DNA of 51,727 nucleotides, from NCBI GenBank assembly GCA_002753465.1, contig PEAF01000008.1, positions 1 to 51,727 of the forward strand. Direction: 5' to 3'. The notes beneath the pieces are model-generated. The model was given only the letters and a program-made list of their open reading frames with translations, was not told where the DNA came from and did no database searches. This stretch comes from Candidatus Omnitrophota bacterium. Its GTDB lineage: Bacteria; Omnitrophota; Gorgyraeia; Zapsychrales; Fredricksoniimonadaceae. Position 1 is the first letter of the stretch; each line of letters opens with the position of its first letter. The position numbers were made by a program, and so were the translations under genes. Positions 37,233 through 46,159 of the stretch are shown here, piece after piece.

Positions 37233-39935
37233 TCAAAAATTGGCTTCAACCCCTTCATTCTTTTCTAAAAGACCAAGAAATACAGGAATCGTAGTTGTTA
37301 TTGGGCTAATATCAATAATGACTGGAGTGAGGCCCAAGGCGTTTTGAAATTGTAATATTTTGGCTGGATCAAACTTAATCTGAACACCTTGACCGGAACG
37401 CTTAACTTCAACTGCTATTTTATCACGCGTAAGGTCAATGCCGCCCTTGATATTACCCATCGACTTATCAGACTGATCCGTAACCTGTTTCGTAAGAATA
37501 TCATGCAGAAAATGTTTCTCAAGGTTTGCCGTAAAAGCAAGCTTCTTATCATCTCCCTTCTCTAGTTGGATGAATTTCTCTGTGGCGGCTTGATTGAGCT
37601 CTTCCAGCCGCTGAACCGTATATTCCAGCTTAATACTCCCATCCTCGTTCAAATACGGCACTAGAAATGCTTTCCTGTAAGAGGGAATATCGATCCCATA
37701 ACTGGCGTCCTGCGCTATTCCAACCTCCTCCAAAACATTAGCATCAGCTTTAAATAAACGGTTCCTATCGCCATCTATAACCACAAAAGAACCTTCCTCA
37801 AGTTTTTCACCATTAAGAAGGACAATGCCCTGACCATCTCCAGTGAGACGCCACTCCAAAGCCTCCATATTGATCAATGAAGATATCCCTGCCAGGCGCG
37901 TCAAAACAGCCTCATGGGAAGAACTATTGCCATAATTCGTAATCAACCCGGACTGCGGATAATCAAATATCACCGAAAGAATTTCCTCCTGATTGGTTTT
38001 GTTCGCTACAAAAATAATCGGCTTTCCTTCACGCATCAGCTTACGGGCAATTTCTACATTCCAAACAAGGCGCCCCTGCATGGCGCCCGGCGTTGTGCTG
38101 CCAGCCTTAGCAAGGCCATCAGCCCTAATAGCATCTTTAACTTTATAAAGCTTTCTTGCCCCCAACTTCTGCTGCAATCTTTCCACTTGCGGAATGGCGC
38201 GGGCTTCCGTGATCTTGGCTTCGGCCAATAACTGCTGTAAATAATTTATTTCTGCCTGTGGCGCAAAGCTGATCTTACGCGTCTGAACAAAATATAACTT
38301 GCCGTCGTTAACCACGAACTCGACCTCTTGTGGACCAGCATCTTTCTCGAGTTTTTCGCCAGCCTCCAGCAGTTGACGGTAAATATCCGGTGCCGCTTGC
38401 GCAAGTGTGCTGATATCATTACCCTTTTCACCACCCGTCATCAATTCATCACCCGTGGCATTTTCCAGATAATTGCCAAAGAGCCCTGGCGCATTGGTAT
38501 TCGGATTGCGTGTCGAAAGAACGCCAGCCCCGTAAAATGGCAAGGAAGGAGCAGCTTGGCGTTGTTCTTCATATTTCCTGTCCGGAAATCCTCGATCACC
38601 GCGAATTGTCTTGTAACCAAGCTCTCTTTGCTGAATGATAATAGGAAGATCATAAACATCAGCCATCCCCTCCCGCTGACGATACGCCTTAGCTGCCGGC
38701 GAATCCCAGGCCTGGGCGACTTCACGGATCACATGGATCAAACCACTATTGCCTTCCGGGATTGTTTCAAGAACTCCAGGCATGGAACGTTTCGGGTTAC
38801 TCCTTACCATAAGCGGCAAGAATGGATCAGCCATAATATCTTTCAACTTGCTTCGTAATAATTTAATGTACCCTTCCTGCTCAAGATCAGAACCCGCAAG
38901 AATATCCTTAACAAGCTCTTCAGAAAGCACGATCCCCGGAGGATACGGCAACCCCAGGCGCTCAAATACTAAAAACCCTGCCTCTTTATTCCCCATCTGC
39001 GAAACATAAGATCCTTTCCCTAGAATCCTGACACCCAGATCCACCTTATCCTTAAGCTCCAATGAATGCAAAAGCACCCCGCCACCCTGCAAATAAAACT
39101 GAACAAAATCGCCTGAATCTTTTGGCACATAAATATAGGTGTTGTTATTACGTTCGGCATAATGCCGGCCAGGCTCTTCATTGACAACCGTTTGATTCTT
39201 CATGTAAACACCGGTGATCCCGAATTTATCTTGAAGAATATTGATAAGAGGATCATCTTGTATAACATCACCCGTGTCAGGTAATACCTTGCCGGCATTG
39301 AGGGATGCTTCCAGTGTTTCAATGCGCCCCTCGACTGTTCCTTCCGACTTAACAAATAATTTCCTCAAAGATCCATCCTCAGAAAATTCAGGCGTCGATC
39401 GATATTGCTTAGGATCCACAAATATTCGATAATAAAGATCGTACACGGACTTCAAATCCAGTTGCGCACTGACCTTCATAGCTGTGTTAATTATTTGAAG
39501 CAAACGATCATCGACAACAGGCTCAGAGATTCCAGCCTGTTTAAGTAAGCCAAGCAGATTATCTTGTGTCATTAAAGGGATCCCCATGTCTTCCAAGTTC
39601 TTCCCGGAGAATACATTCTGAAAGATCTCTTGAGGAAGACTAAAATAAAACAACAGGAACTCCCTGGCTTCATCTGGAACGATCAAGTCAATACCCATAT
39701 AATACAAATCATGCAGGTGTTCTGACTCTTGATTTGAAACTCGCTTCAACACGCGCTGATATGCGCCATTGATCCTAAATTCGTCTCTTAATATCTTAAG
39801 GAACGCACTCTCTTCACTTACGCGACTATCTAATTTTTTGTTAAACGCAAAGTCAAGTGCACCCCCAATCTGATACCTAGCTTCTATTTCTTCTCCTACA
39901 AATATATGTCCCTCCTTTCTTTTCTCTGCAATCAC
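37233..39935 (-). CDS. PPDK-like dikinase domain protein without signal peptide (apparent 3' half of a split gene; GTG start)
   Basis: 'GSYVSQMGNKEAGFLVFERLGLPYPPGIVLS', 'LMVRSNPKRSMPGVLETIPEG', 'AGVLSTRNPNTNAPGLFGNYLENATGDELMTG', 'EVEFVVNDGKLYFVQTRK', His motif 'GLITNYGNSSSHEAVLTRLAG'; C-terminal GGIDL module. Confidence 0.85.
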   Translation of the reverse strand: MIAEKRKEGHIFVGEEIEARYQIGGALDFAFNKKLDSRVSEESAFLKILRDEFRINGAYQRVLKRVSNQESEHLHDLYYMGIDLIVPDEAREFLLFYFSLPQEIFQNVFSGKNLEDMGIPLMTQDNLLGLLKQAGISEPVVDDRLLQIINTAMKVSAQLDLKSVYDLYYRIFVDPKQYRSTPEFSEDGSLRKLFVKSEGTVEGRIETLEASLNAGKVLPDTGDVIQDDPLINILQDKFGITGVYMKNQTVVNEEPGRHYAERNNNTYIYVPKDSGDFVQFYLQGGGVLLHSLELKDKVDLGVRILGKGSYVSQMGNKEAGFLVFERLGLPYPPGIVLSEELVKDILAGSDLEQEGYIKLLRSKLKDIMADPFLPLMVRSNPKRSMPGVLETIPEGNSGLIHVIREVAQAWDSPAAKAYRQREGMADVYDLPIIIQQRELGYKTIRGDRGFPDRKYEEQRQAAPSLPFYGAGVLSTRNPNTNAPGLFGNYLENATGDELMTGGEKGNDISTLAQAAPDIYRQLLEAGEKLEKDAGPQEVEFVVNDGKLYFVQTRKISFAPQAEINYLQQLLAEAKITEARAIPQVERLQQKLGARKLYKVKDAIRADGLAKAGSTTPGAMQGRLVWNVEIARKLMREGKPIIFVANKTNQEEILSVIFDYPQSGLITNYGNSSSHEAVLTRLAGISSLINMEALEWRLTGDGQGIVLLNGEKLEEGSFVVIDGDRNRLFKADANVLEEVGIAQDASYGIDIPSYRKAFLVPYLNEDGSIKLEYTVQRLEELNQAATEKFIQLEKGDDKKLAFTANLEKHFLHDILTKQVTDQSDKSMGNIKGGIDLTRDKIAVEVKRSGQGVQIKFDPAKILQFQNALGLTPVIIDISPITTTIPVFLGLLEKNEGVEANF

Positions 39936-40009
39936 AGTTTCATTGAATCAAGGGGTTTAGTATTTCAAATCTGGTCGAAATACTAAACCCCTTGATTCAA
40001 TGAAACTGT
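39934..40009. repeat. Perfect 33-bp inverted repeat with 10-nt loop
   Basis: ACAGTTTCATTGAATCAAGGGGTTTAGTATTTC (39934-39966) is the exact reverse complement of 39977-40009 (GAAATACTAAACCCCTTGATTCAATGAAACTGT). Confidence 0.98.
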
Positions 40010-42587
40010 AAAGACTCTGAAAGTTCGAATCCATTCTTAATTCATTTTCAATAGCACGGTTAACACCCCGATTAATGAACAATGGCTTCAAAACTTGCTC
40101 GACAACTTTTTCACCCAACAATAAATACATTTCAATAAAAGACGCATACCCCTCTGGCACAACCAAATAATCATCTCCCGCCACTTCATAGAAATGTCTG
40201 CCAGGGTAATCCTCGGCGTGGCGCTCTTGTTCCACATAACCACCGGCAATACCATACTTATCCTTAAGTTGACTCAGAAATGGATGCGCGTCAGTACGCT
40301 TCACGTAAGGGTCAAACTTGTCATCAGAAGTCTGATAACTTTCAAATTGCTTTCTATCACCAATATGAAAACGCCCCTCTTCATCACGAAGCTTCTTTTT
40401 CATTCTTGCTGCCCAAAATTCGGTATATGCATCAGCTAATGCTTTCTTATCATAATCTTTATTTAGCCGACTAAAAACCGAAGTAATCGCTTCCACCTTT
40501 TTCTTACTGTAATTTAATACTAAATTCTCAAGTACGAGTATCCTCGGATCCTCTTTCATGTCCGGTGTCAGTTCCTTATTATGAATTGTATTTAATCCAT
40601 TAACCGTAAGATACTGATTCACACGGCTGACTTCTTCACTTGGAACTTTAAATTCATAATATGTTCGATAAAGCGTATGATGCTCCCACCTGCCTGCAAC
40701 ATCTACCGTTTGCGAATGGACCGTGGGATGAAAACCTGCCAATTGTAATTTATCAATAATTGTAAGATCGGGTTCCCTGAGCCCATCTGAAGGGAGATTA
40801 TAGGTACGCTCGATTTCCTTCCCAAACTCTGAGCTTCTAACTTTCCATACCCGTTCACGGGATTCTGTTATGTACCTTTCAATGATAAATATAACCTTCT
40901 CTTCGATCGTCGCACTTTTTATGAGAGTAGAAAGTCTTTCAATCCTTTCAAACAACTGAGAATTCCGATAGTAATACGATTCATCATTAATAAATATGTA
41001 CAGCTCGGCTATTTCATCGATAGTAATGTTTGTGCTCTCAATTAAGAGATCAATAACAGCATAATCATAAAGATGATTGTAAAGATTGCGGCCTTTGAAA
41101 AGACCCAATTCAAGCTTAAACAAAACTAAAAGAGCATCCTTAATCCATGGCTTTTTTATTGCCTTTAAGATATCAAAAATATCCCTCCTGATATTAAATG
41201 GCTCCCTGAAATCAGTTGTTTGCTTCTTTAGAACATCTTCAAGCATAGGAATAGTCTTCACATCAAGGTCTTTTATTAAAACACTCTTTGCCAAGTTAAT
41301 ATCTTCACCCATTTCCTGGCGGACAACGACAGTAAGCGCTTGACTGATCCTTTCAATCTTTTCCGGAGCAACATTCTGTTCGTTCTCCGCGTCCATCGAG
41401 GCATCCACACTCACTAAATCAGCCTTAACAACCATCGCCCTATCAGAAATGCCTTCCGGCAACTGGGACCTGTCAGTAGTTCTTGATAGCACTTCTCTTG
41501 TCCTATACAAACCAGCCCCCCCGGAAAAATACTTCCGCGGCACGCTTTGCTTTGTGACTGGATCAATATCTTCCTTAATGTAGTTGTAAGCCCCCTTTTT
41601 GAACGCCTCAACATACTGCGCCCAGATCTTTTCCCTGGCGGCCTTATCAACAATATCAACACCGCCAACTTTCTGCTGATCAACATAGGCTTTGCCAAAA
41701 ATGGTATCTTTAATCTTGTCCTTGAACCAAATCGCCAGAATGAGTGAATGATAAACCTGCCGCAACTGCGCGAAATTCTTGCCGTCATTGACTTCTTTTT
41801 CAAGGATCGGGATCACAACCTCACGGATGATCTCTGATCCAAGATTATGGCTGTCCTGATCCTTTACCGTAACCACGGCGCTACCCTGGTTCTTTTCAAG
41901 AGCCAGATAATCCTCCTCCAAAAGAACCTTCAAACGACTCTCAACAACATAGGCAGAATCTTTATTCTCATAAATAACTGCCTTCGCCGGAACGATCCAA
42001 ACCTTATTAAAGGTATCCACAGGAATATTTGTTGTGCCGTAACGCCGTTCCGCCTCACTGTAAACCTTGGCCCAGAACTCCTTGCCGACTTTATCCTCGG
42101 GATAGATCACTGAGGCTGTGATCTGCTTCAACAAATAATCTTGTGCCAATAAGTCACGCCCCATCTCGGTTATCCCGAAAGCATCAGGAACAATACGGTC
42201 CTTCTCATAAGGCGAGAGATTAACCCACAGATCTTTCTCGGGCACCGTAAGCGATGCAAGGAAATATTTGATCAAGCGGGAGGATTCAGATGGCAGCGAC
42301 ATTGTATGTAACGCCTTTGCCCCATCACCCTTGTCCAGGATGAAATCAAGCCGGAAGGGATTATCCGGATAAACTTTAACACCCGTCAGAAGCGGCGGAA
42401 TAAAGGCAGGGCTCAAACTCACCCTTGAGCCCGGCAGAGCCAATTGAAACACTTCCTGCGCGTGGACATAAGAAAGCGGAACGATCCCGCTGTTCAGCAA
42501 GAATGCCACAAGGGCAAAAGCCGCAATGATCCTGCGCCAGGACAAATTGTTCATTTTATTCATATGTGTCATATTGAATCCCGACAA
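39957..42587 (-). CDS. Predicted exported protein with shared N-terminal domain, unknown core, no C-terminal module (apparent 5' half of a split gene)
   Basis: Signal-peptide region IIAAFALVAFLLNSGIVPLSYVHAQ; 'LWVNLSPYEKDRIVPDAFGITEMGRDLLAQDYLLKQITASVIYPEDKVGKEFW'; stop lies inside the 33-bp palindrome. Confidence 0.85.
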   Translation of the reverse strand: MSGFNMTHMNKMNNLSWRRIIAAFALVAFLLNSGIVPLSYVHAQEVFQLALPGSRVSLSPAFIPPLLTGVKVYPDNPFRLDFILDKGDGAKALHTMSLPSESSRLIKYFLASLTVPEKDLWVNLSPYEKDRIVPDAFGITEMGRDLLAQDYLLKQITASVIYPEDKVGKEFWAKVYSEAERRYGTTNIPVDTFNKVWIVPAKAVIYENKDSAYVVESRLKVLLEEDYLALEKNQGSAVVTVKDQDSHNLGSEIIREVVIPILEKEVNDGKNFAQLRQVYHSLILAIWFKDKIKDTIFGKAYVDQQKVGGVDIVDKAAREKIWAQYVEAFKKGAYNYIKEDIDPVTKQSVPRKYFSGGAGLYRTREVLSRTTDRSQLPEGISDRAMVVKADLVSVDASMDAENEQNVAPEKIERISQALTVVVRQEMGEDINLAKSVLIKDLDVKTIPMLEDVLKKQTTDFREPFNIRRDIFDILKAIKKPWIKDALLVLFKLELGLFKGRNLYNHLYDYAVIDLLIESTNITIDEIAELYIFINDESYYYRNSQLFERIERLSTLIKSATIEEKVIFIIERYITESRERVWKVRSSEFGKEIERTYNLPSDGLREPDLTIIDKLQLAGFHPTVHSQTVDVAGRWEHHTLYRTYYEFKVPSEEVSRVNQYLTVNGLNTIHNKELTPDMKEDPRILVLENLVLNYSKKKVEAITSVFSRLNKDYDKKALADAYTEFWAARMKKKLRDEEGRFHIGDRKQFESYQTSDDKFDPYVKRTDAHPFLSQLKDKYGIAGGYVEQERHAEDYPGRHFYEVAGDDYLVVPEGYASFIEMYLLLGEKVVEQVLKPLFINRGVNRAIENELRMDSNFQSLYSFIESRGLVFRPDLKY

Positions 42588-42652
42588 CCCAAGCCATGCT
42601 TTAAGTATAAAATATTATTACTCGCAATGCCATCTTGTCGTCGAATGAGCAC

Positions 42653-42688
42653 CAATAAAAAAGCCCCGGTCAACAGCACCGGGGCTTT
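42653..42688 (-). terminator. Rho-independent terminator downstream of the 42710-45976 gene
   Basis: Minus strand AAAGCCCCGGT-GCTGTTG-ACCGGGGCTTT-TTTATT; perfect 11-bp stem and T tract. Confidence 0.92.
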
Positions 42689-42709
42689 AAAGTTAAACGA
42701 TGAACGGCT

Positions 42710-45700
42710 TTATTTCGCCATAAACCCTGTCAGATCCGCAATGGGCGTGATCGACCGTATCATGGGCACTAAACCGTCATAATTGCCATTATTAAGCATG
42801 GCCGGGTCAAAGTTGAACTGGATCCCCCGCCCATCGGACTCAATGTCCATATTGACGTTATTAAGGTCGAAGTCGATACCACCGTCGATATCTGTCCTTA
42901 CATTGTTAACCTCATTCATCTGACTTGAATCATACGCCGCCAACAAATAACTGCCTTTAGTTTTTTCAAAAGTCATTGTTGGCTTTCCCGCGGGAATAGT
43001 ACCCTCAGAATCCTTTCTGATCTCTCCTGTCGATAACATTTCATATAACACAAATGTTCTATCTTTCTTATAATCATTCCCAACATCAAAAGAAGCTACA
43101 GTATCCTTTTGTGGTTCGAACGCAGTTCTCGTTTTGCTATCCATCACCAAAGTACTCAAATATGCCTCATCCATGATCTGCTCTGCAAATTTCCGGGGCA
43201 AAGTCTTGATGCCACTTAAAACACCATGCACAGTAGTAAAATATGCCTCCCTTTGATCAGGCATAACATTCTTATTAACACTAATGATCGATTGAATATC
43301 GGCATCAGACACACTAGAACCTCTTGTGATCACCGACATAACTATCTCTTTCAAAATAGGATCATCTTTGACTTTTTGCAATGCAGTACGAATATCTGTT
43401 GAAGATGTTGGAAAAGAAAACTCTTTCAACACCGTAACCGGAATGACCAGCGATGACAATCTTGATTCGAAAGGCAAGGCCTCTCGAGTGGCTCTGGGTA
43501 AAAACACAGCCTCAATATTACTCCTTTGCAAATCCTCGACTAATTTAGGATTATCAATACGGCCATTCTCCACAATGCCTTTCAAGACAGACTTAATGTT
43601 TACATCAGTCTCCTGATCAGCGATACGTCCAAGTGTTTGAAAGAACTTATTCACTGCAATCCCTTTACTCCCTGTATCCTGTCGAAGGGCTTTAAATTTC
43701 TCTCCACCCTCCAGAAATACATCTAACAAATTCTTGGAGATGGTCAGTCGAATGGTCGTATCGATCGGAACCCCCTGATCTTGCAACCCACTCAAATAAT
43801 CCCACAAGGCGTCAGGAGAACTCTTCAGTCGCGTAATCTCATCATCTGTCAACTTTTCATTCAATTCAGCAATCTTTGTAATTTCTTCTGGCTTTAATTT
43901 CTCGCCTAACAAATTACCATGATCTTGACCAACACCATATGCAGCGGTAGCCGCTTTCTGACTCTTCACAACTTTCCAGACCAAATAAGCCAATACATCA
44001 TCTTCACCAATATTCTGACTGTCTCTCCCAACTTCTGTGACATTTAACGCGGAAAGCACCTTCCCAGACCCGCTTTTTAAATATGAAAGGAAGTCTTTAG
44101 CGTTCTTAAATCGATAATGTTGTGTGGCTAACTGGATTAATTTTCTTCTATCAACCCCTTGAACACGTAAATCACTCTCGACCGCCCCAAGCCACGCGCC
44201 GGCAAAAGCATGAACTGATAAATGAGCAAAATGCTCCGGATCACTGGCAATAGGATAGAAAAAGTATGTATTTTTTTCTTCTCGCATACCAACAAAGTCC
44301 TGGACAGCTGTCATTTTATAAATATTCTCTGCCCAATGGGAGACCTGCTCATCGGGAAGAATACTCTGATCTTCAAAAGATTTCACAAATTGTTCTTGGC
44401 TTACTCCAAGAATCTTTGCTGAATCAAATCCTTCCTTTTGCATAGAGTCAAAAGCTACTTTTGCTTTCTCCAGATCATTTCCATCTGTTTCCGCCCAAAC
44501 GAATAAAGTCTTCTTAATGGCGTCTAAACGCTTAGTATCATTATTATATTTCTGATCCAAACGATTCCAGAAATCTTTAGCAACATAAACATTATCCCCA
44601 TCTTTTAATACCTCAAATGACGTACGGCCTAAAACTTCATGATATTTTATGCTCTGACTGTCTTTACTATTATACTGGCGATACTTTTCTCCAGAAACCG
44701 CCTTAAAATCATCTACTGGGATCCTTTCCAAATTTGCAACCCCCCTAAATGAAGAAGTGCTGCGAGAATTAACGTCCGTAGTAGCCGCATGATCCAATGT
44801 TAAACTTGTTTTAATATCTGCCAAGCGATCTCTGTAAGCCGTAACATCAACTTTATCGACTAACTGTGCATTCTCAACAACCTCAGCCTTTTGAGCCTTA
44901 TACCCACCCGAGAAATACTTGCGCGGAACAACTTCCTGGGTGTACTGATCCGTATCTTCCTTAATAAAGTTGTAGGCGCCCTTCTTGAAAGCCTCCACAT
45001 AACGCTCATAGATCTTCTGCTTGGCCTGAGGATCTTCGCCTTCATTGCCCAAGATCTTGTTCTGTCCGGCAAAGGTTTTTCCTAAAATGCTGTCCTTGAT
45101 CTTTCTCTCATACCACGCGGCCAGGACCAGTGCATAATGCACCTGACGCAATTGCGCAAAACTCTTGCCTTCGTTCACCTCACGCGTGATCTCAGGGATA
45201 AGGACCTCGCGGACGATATCGGACGCGAACTTGCTTACGTTATATTTATCGTTATCTGACATCTGTTCATTAGCGCCGCCGAAATTCGCCTTATTGTTCT
45301 CCAAGGAAACATAATCCTGTTCGAGCATGACCTTCATTTTGGCATCGACCAGATAAACATTATTGCCCTTCTCGAATACCTTGGCGCGATCCGGCATGAT
45401 CCATACCTTATTAAAGGTATCGATCGGGATCTGCGTGGTCCCGAATTCAGCCTGCGCCCTGGCATAAACACGGTCCCAGAAATCCTTGCCCAGAGTGCTA
45501 TCCGGGTGCATTAAAGACGCGGTCAACTGCTTCAGGATATAATCCTGCCCCAGTAGATCCTGACCCATCTCAGTTTTACCGAACTGTTCCGGGATAATAC
45601 GATTATTCTCATACGGCGAAAGGTTGACCCAAAGGTCTTTGGATGGAACAGTCAGGGCTGTCAAAAAATATTTGATCAGCTTCTTACCCTCATCCTGCAA

Positions 45701-45976
45701 CGATTGAGCGTTAAGGGCCGTATCGCCTTTATCAACAATGAAATCAAAGAGTAACGGATTGGCCGGATCGACCTTGAACCCGCGCAGGATAAGCGGCGCG
45801 AACGGCTGGCTGACCGCAAGCATGGTGCCGGGCACAGGCAACTGAGACACACTCTGAGCATACGACCTGATCGGCATGGCAACGCCCGAAAGAACAAACG
45901 CCATGGCCTGAACAAAAAGTACGCACTTGAATCCCGTGCTCTTGCGCAGTGTCTGTATACTCATATCGATCTCCAT
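42710..45976 (-). CDS. Predicted exported giant protein: shared N-terminal domain + unknown core + C-terminal GGIDF module
   Basis: Hydrophobic N-terminus ending 'IRSYAQSVSQLPVPGTMLAVSQPF'; 'LWVNLSPYENNRIIPEQFGKTEMGQDLLGQDYILKQLTASLMHP'; ends 'GGIDFDLNNVNMDIESDGRGIQFNFDPAMLNNGNYDGLVPMIRSITPIADLTGFMAK'. Confidence 0.9.
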   Translation of the reverse strand: MEIDMSIQTLRKSTGFKCVLFVQAMAFVLSGVAMPIRSYAQSVSQLPVPGTMLAVSQPFAPLILRGFKVDPANPLLFDFIVDKGDTALNAQSLQDEGKKLIKYFLTALTVPSKDLWVNLSPYENNRIIPEQFGKTEMGQDLLGQDYILKQLTASLMHPDSTLGKDFWDRVYARAQAEFGTTQIPIDTFNKVWIMPDRAKVFEKGNNVYLVDAKMKVMLEQDYVSLENNKANFGGANEQMSDNDKYNVSKFASDIVREVLIPEITREVNEGKSFAQLRQVHYALVLAAWYERKIKDSILGKTFAGQNKILGNEGEDPQAKQKIYERYVEAFKKGAYNFIKEDTDQYTQEVVPRKYFSGGYKAQKAEVVENAQLVDKVDVTAYRDRLADIKTSLTLDHAATTDVNSRSTSSFRGVANLERIPVDDFKAVSGEKYRQYNSKDSQSIKYHEVLGRTSFEVLKDGDNVYVAKDFWNRLDQKYNNDTKRLDAIKKTLFVWAETDGNDLEKAKVAFDSMQKEGFDSAKILGVSQEQFVKSFEDQSILPDEQVSHWAENIYKMTAVQDFVGMREEKNTYFFYPIASDPEHFAHLSVHAFAGAWLGAVESDLRVQGVDRRKLIQLATQHYRFKNAKDFLSYLKSGSGKVLSALNVTEVGRDSQNIGEDDVLAYLVWKVVKSQKAATAAYGVGQDHGNLLGEKLKPEEITKIAELNEKLTDDEITRLKSSPDALWDYLSGLQDQGVPIDTTIRLTISKNLLDVFLEGGEKFKALRQDTGSKGIAVNKFFQTLGRIADQETDVNIKSVLKGIVENGRIDNPKLVEDLQRSNIEAVFLPRATREALPFESRLSSLVIPVTVLKEFSFPTSSTDIRTALQKVKDDPILKEIVMSVITRGSSVSDADIQSIISVNKNVMPDQREAYFTTVHGVLSGIKTLPRKFAEQIMDEAYLSTLVMDSKTRTAFEPQKDTVASFDVGNDYKKDRTFVLYEMLSTGEIRKDSEGTIPAGKPTMTFEKTKGSYLLAAYDSSQMNEVNNVRTDIDGGIDFDLNNVNMDIESDGRGIQFNFDPAMLNNGNYDGLVPMIRSITPIADLTGFMAK

Positions 45977-46058
45977 CGTTTGTTTACTGGCAAATGGCCA
46001 ATAAGTTAAAATAAATGCTCAATATACCTCAAGCCGAACTAACTTTCAATACAATAAT

Positions 46059-46096
46059 TTGACATCCTTTGACATTTTATATTGACTTATCGTCAA
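46059..46096. promoter_or_regulatory. Cluster of TTGAC boxes upstream of the 42710-45976 gene
   Basis: TTGAC at 46059, 46069 and 46082, GTCAA at 46092; 10/13/10-bp spacing, last pair forms a palindrome. Confidence 0.4.
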
Positions 46097-46159
46097 ATAA
46101 CAAATCCACACCCAAACTTAATACTAAATATATCCGATAATAGAGTGAAAAACAAGCGG

